The notes under the pieces: model-generated
Told to the model about the DNA's origin: nothing
The model's input: only the letters and a program-made list of their open reading frames with translations
Databases searched by the model: none
Assembly (NCBI GenBank): GCA_014860355.1
Contig: JACZJV010000188.1
Coordinates: 1-54,094 of the forward strand
Reading direction: 5' to 3'
From: Burkholderiales bacterium
Lineage (GTDB): Bacteria; Pseudomonadota; Gammaproteobacteria; Burkholderiales; SG8-39
DNA length: 54,094 nucleotides
Part shown: positions 52,150 to 54,094 of the stretch, piece after piece
How positions within the stretch are numbered: position 1 is the first letter of the stretch
Layout: every line of letters begins with the position of its first letter
Made by a program: the position numbers and the translations under genes

Positions 52150-54094
52150 TCACGCCAAACCCCTGAGCTCGCGCAATACGACCGAAAGCATGGCGATATC
52201 GGCCGCCGCGGCAATCCGGATTTCCGCCAGCAGCTGCTGATAGCGATCAAAGTGGAATGCCCGGCGACCCTGCCAGGCTGCGACGAGCAGCGGGCTGTCC
52301 TGCTGCTCCGGGCTTTCCCGCAGCACCTGCGCGGCGAGTTCGCGCGCCTGATTCGACAGATCGTCGCGCAACGCGGTCCGGGCCAGTGCCTGCCAATGCG
52401 TTTCCACCTTCAGCGCTTCAATCTGCTCGCCCAGCCAGTGCAGGTTGAGCAGACCCCCCAGCGAAAAGTAGACCTGCGCCACCAATGCAATGGGCCGGCC
52501 GAGATGCGTAGCGACTTCGACGATGTCCAGGGCCGAATAGAGCTCTTCGAGTCCCGCGATCCGCTGGACCAGCGGCAACGGGACCCCGAGTTCGGAGTAT
52601 CGCCGCATGACTTCGTCGAGCTTGGCCCGATACTCCGCCGCGACCAGCTCATGCAATTTGTACGCAAGCGCATCCACGCTCGCCCTGAAGTGCTCCCGCG
52701 TCTTGGCAAGGTCGCGCAGATGCTCGCGGTGACGCAGGAACCACAGCGTTCCGCGATTGACCAGTCGCAGGCATTCCAGAACCATGGCGGTTTGAGTCGC
52801 GTCGGCGATCTGGTTGTCCAGCGCTTCGATGGTCTGCCATAGCGGGACCAGTCCGAACACTTCGCGGGTCGCGATGTAGGCGCGCACGATATCGGGCGCG
52901 GCTGCGCCGGTCTCCTCGCGCAGACGATGGACGAAACTGGGGCCAACCCGGTTGACCATGCTGTTGACGACGTGCGTCGAGATGATCTCCCGCCGCAAGG
53001 GATGGCGCTGAATATGATCCGGGAAGCGCGTTCGCAGCGGCTGCGGAAAATGGCGCTGCAGCGCGGTGCGAATGTAGGGATCCTCGGGAACGTCGGATGC
53101 GAGCATGATTTCGAACAATTCCATTTTGCTGTAAGCAAGCAGCACCGCCACTTCCGGGGTGGTGAGTCCGATTCCGGCCGCCTTGCGCTCGGCGATCTGC
53201 TCGTCGAAAGGCAGGTATTCGATGCGCCGGTTCAAGCGGCCGCTCTTGGCGAGAAACTGCATATAGCGCGCCTGCGCGTCCAGCATCGATTTGGCGCGCG
53301 CCGCCGTCACCGACAGTATCTGCGTCTGGAAATAATTGTCGCGCAACACCAGCATTGCGACGTCGTCGGTCATCTCGACCAGCAGCTGGTTGCGCTGTTC
53401 CTCGGTAAGCATGCCCTCCTCGATGACCAGATTGAGCAGGATCTTGATATTGACTTCATGGTCGGAACAGTCCACGCCCGCAGAATTGTCGATCGCGTCG
53501 GTGTTGATGCGCCCGCCTTTGAGCGCAAATTCAATCCGCCCCAGTTGCGTAAGCCCGAGATTGCCGCCCTCGGCGACTACGCGGCAGCGCAGGTCCGCGC
53601 CATTGACGCGAACGGCGTCGTTGGCCCTGTCTCCTACATCGGCATTCGATTCCTGGCTGCCCTTCACATAGGTGCCGATCCCGCCGTTATAGAGCAGGTC
53701 CGCCGGCGCCAGCAGCAGCGCGCGGATCAGTTCCAGCGGCGTCATGGTCTCGGCCACGATCCCGAGCGCCGCGCGCGCCTGCGCCGAAAGCTTGACCGAC
53801 TTCGCGCTGCGCGGGTAGACGCCGCCGCCGGGTGAAATCAATTTCGGATCGTAGTCCGCCCAGGACGATCGCGGCAGCTTGAACAGGCGCTCGCGTTCGG
53901 CAAAGCTGGCGGCGGGGTCGGGGTCGGGATCTATGAAGACATGGCGATGATCCGCCGCCGCGACCAGTTTGATGTGCCTGGAAAGCAGCATGCCGTTGCC
54001 GAAGACGTCGCCCGACATGTCTCCGATGCCCACCACGGTGAAATCCCGCTCCTGGGTATTCAGTCCGAGTTCGCGGAAATGCCGCTGCACCGAC
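52150..54094 (-). CDS. NAD-specific glutamate dehydrogenase (large type), 5' part outside the window
   Basis: The frame is open to the right edge. These 648 codons are the C-terminal part of the large (about 1600-residue) NAD-dependent glutamate dehydrogenase, which oxidises glutamate to 2-oxoglutarate and ammonia. Family segments: VVGIGDMSGDVFGNGMLLS near the window edge, ADLLYNGGIGTYVKGSQE, CRVVAEGGNLGLTQLGRIEF and INTDAIDNSAGVDCSDHEVN. The helical C-terminal domain follows to the stop. The first catalytic part with the active-site Lys lies beyond 54094. Confidence 0.94.
   Translation of the reverse strand, partial: SVQRHFRELGLNTQERDFTVVGIGDMSGDVFGNGMLLSRHIKLVAAADHRHVFIDPDPDPAASFAERERLFKLPRSSWADYDPKLISPGGGVYPRSAKSVKLSAQARAALGIVAETMTPLELIRALLLAPADLLYNGGIGTYVKGSQESNADVGDRANDAVRVNGADLRCRVVAEGGNLGLTQLGRIEFALKGGRINTDAIDNSAGVDCSDHEVNIKILLNLVIEEGMLTEEQRNQLLVEMTDDVAMLVLRDNYFQTQILSVTAARAKSMLDAQARYMQFLAKSGRLNRRIEYLPFDEQIAERKAAGIGLTTPEVAVLLAYSKMELFEIMLASDVPEDPYIRTALQRHFPQPLRTRFPDHIQRHPLRREIISTHVVNSMVNRVGPSFVHRLREETGAAAPDIVRAYIATREVFGLVPLWQTIEALDNQIADATQTAMVLECLRLVNRGTLWFLRHREHLRDLAKTREHFRASVDALAYKLHELVAAEYRAKLDEVMRRYSELGVPLPLVQRIAGLEELYSALDIVEVATHLGRPIALVAQVYFSLGGLLNLHWLGEQIEALKVETHWQALARTALRDDLSNQARELAAQVLRESPEQQDSPLLVAAWQGRRAFHFDRYQQLLAEIRIAAAADIAMLSVVLRELRGLA

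Overview
The window looks like chromosomal DNA of a GC-rich, facultatively denitrifying betaproteobacterium. This is inferred from the gene content: RNase E with a long Arg/Glu-rich tail, a narGHJI cluster with NarX/NarL, a quinol-type NO reductase next to nsrR, a TAXI-type TRAP transporter and a large NAD-dependent glutamate dehydrogenase. I name no species. Both outer genes (RNase E on the left, glutamate dehydrogenase on the right) run off the ends, and the first 20 bases look like a foldback joint rather than native sequence.

Layout. 1-8.7 kb (+ strand): RNase E, a class III CoA-transferase and a complete branched-chain-amino-acid-type ABC importer (binding protein, two permeases, two ATPases). 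8.8-28.5 kb: a nitrate/NO respiration island. Reading leftward are two narK-type transporters, narGHJI and a third, double-length NarK fusion. Reading rightward from the same intergenic region are narX and narL. These converge on a quinol NO reductase (norZ), which is divergent from nsrR, a hemerythrin-like gene and a ygbA-type gene. NsrR-like operator sequences lie on both sides of the norZ/nsrR region. 28.5-32.8 kb: a DUF2889 gene, uvrB, an aspartate/aromatic aminotransferase and tRNA-Asn(GTT).

32.8-41.8 kb: an integrative element of about 9 kb inserted in the 3' end of tRNA-Asn. A 47-bp copy of the tRNA 3' half is repeated exactly at the far end. It carries a tyrosine integrase, a small HTH-like protein, a deoxyribosyltransferase-like protein, a primase and a P-loop helicase (one PriCT-type domain is divided between these two reading frames), several small unknown genes, and a cargo of lipoproteins, a small membrane protein, an amber-interrupted thermonuclease and a secreted protein. 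No capsid, terminase or conjugation genes are seen, so it is best viewed as a replicating satellite or mobilizable island. It also holds unexplained repeat sets: TTCAC-paired repeats flanking the integrase/replication module, GGGACA repeats one helical turn apart at both ends, and a GAAATGCC cluster before the HTH gene.

41.8-54.1 kb: ordinary chromosome with a decayed stretch. There are intact VOC, YkgJ-type, thioesterase, DUF1993, TerC, FG-GAP-like, TRAP permease and TAXI binding-protein genes, interspersed with three short gene remnants (PAS-domain, FAD oxidoreductase and dienelactone hydrolase fragments).

Functionally, the centre of the window allows nitrate and nitrite exchange across the membrane, nitrate reduction to nitrite, and NO removal under NsrR control. 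No nitrite reductase or N2O reductase gene is present in the window.
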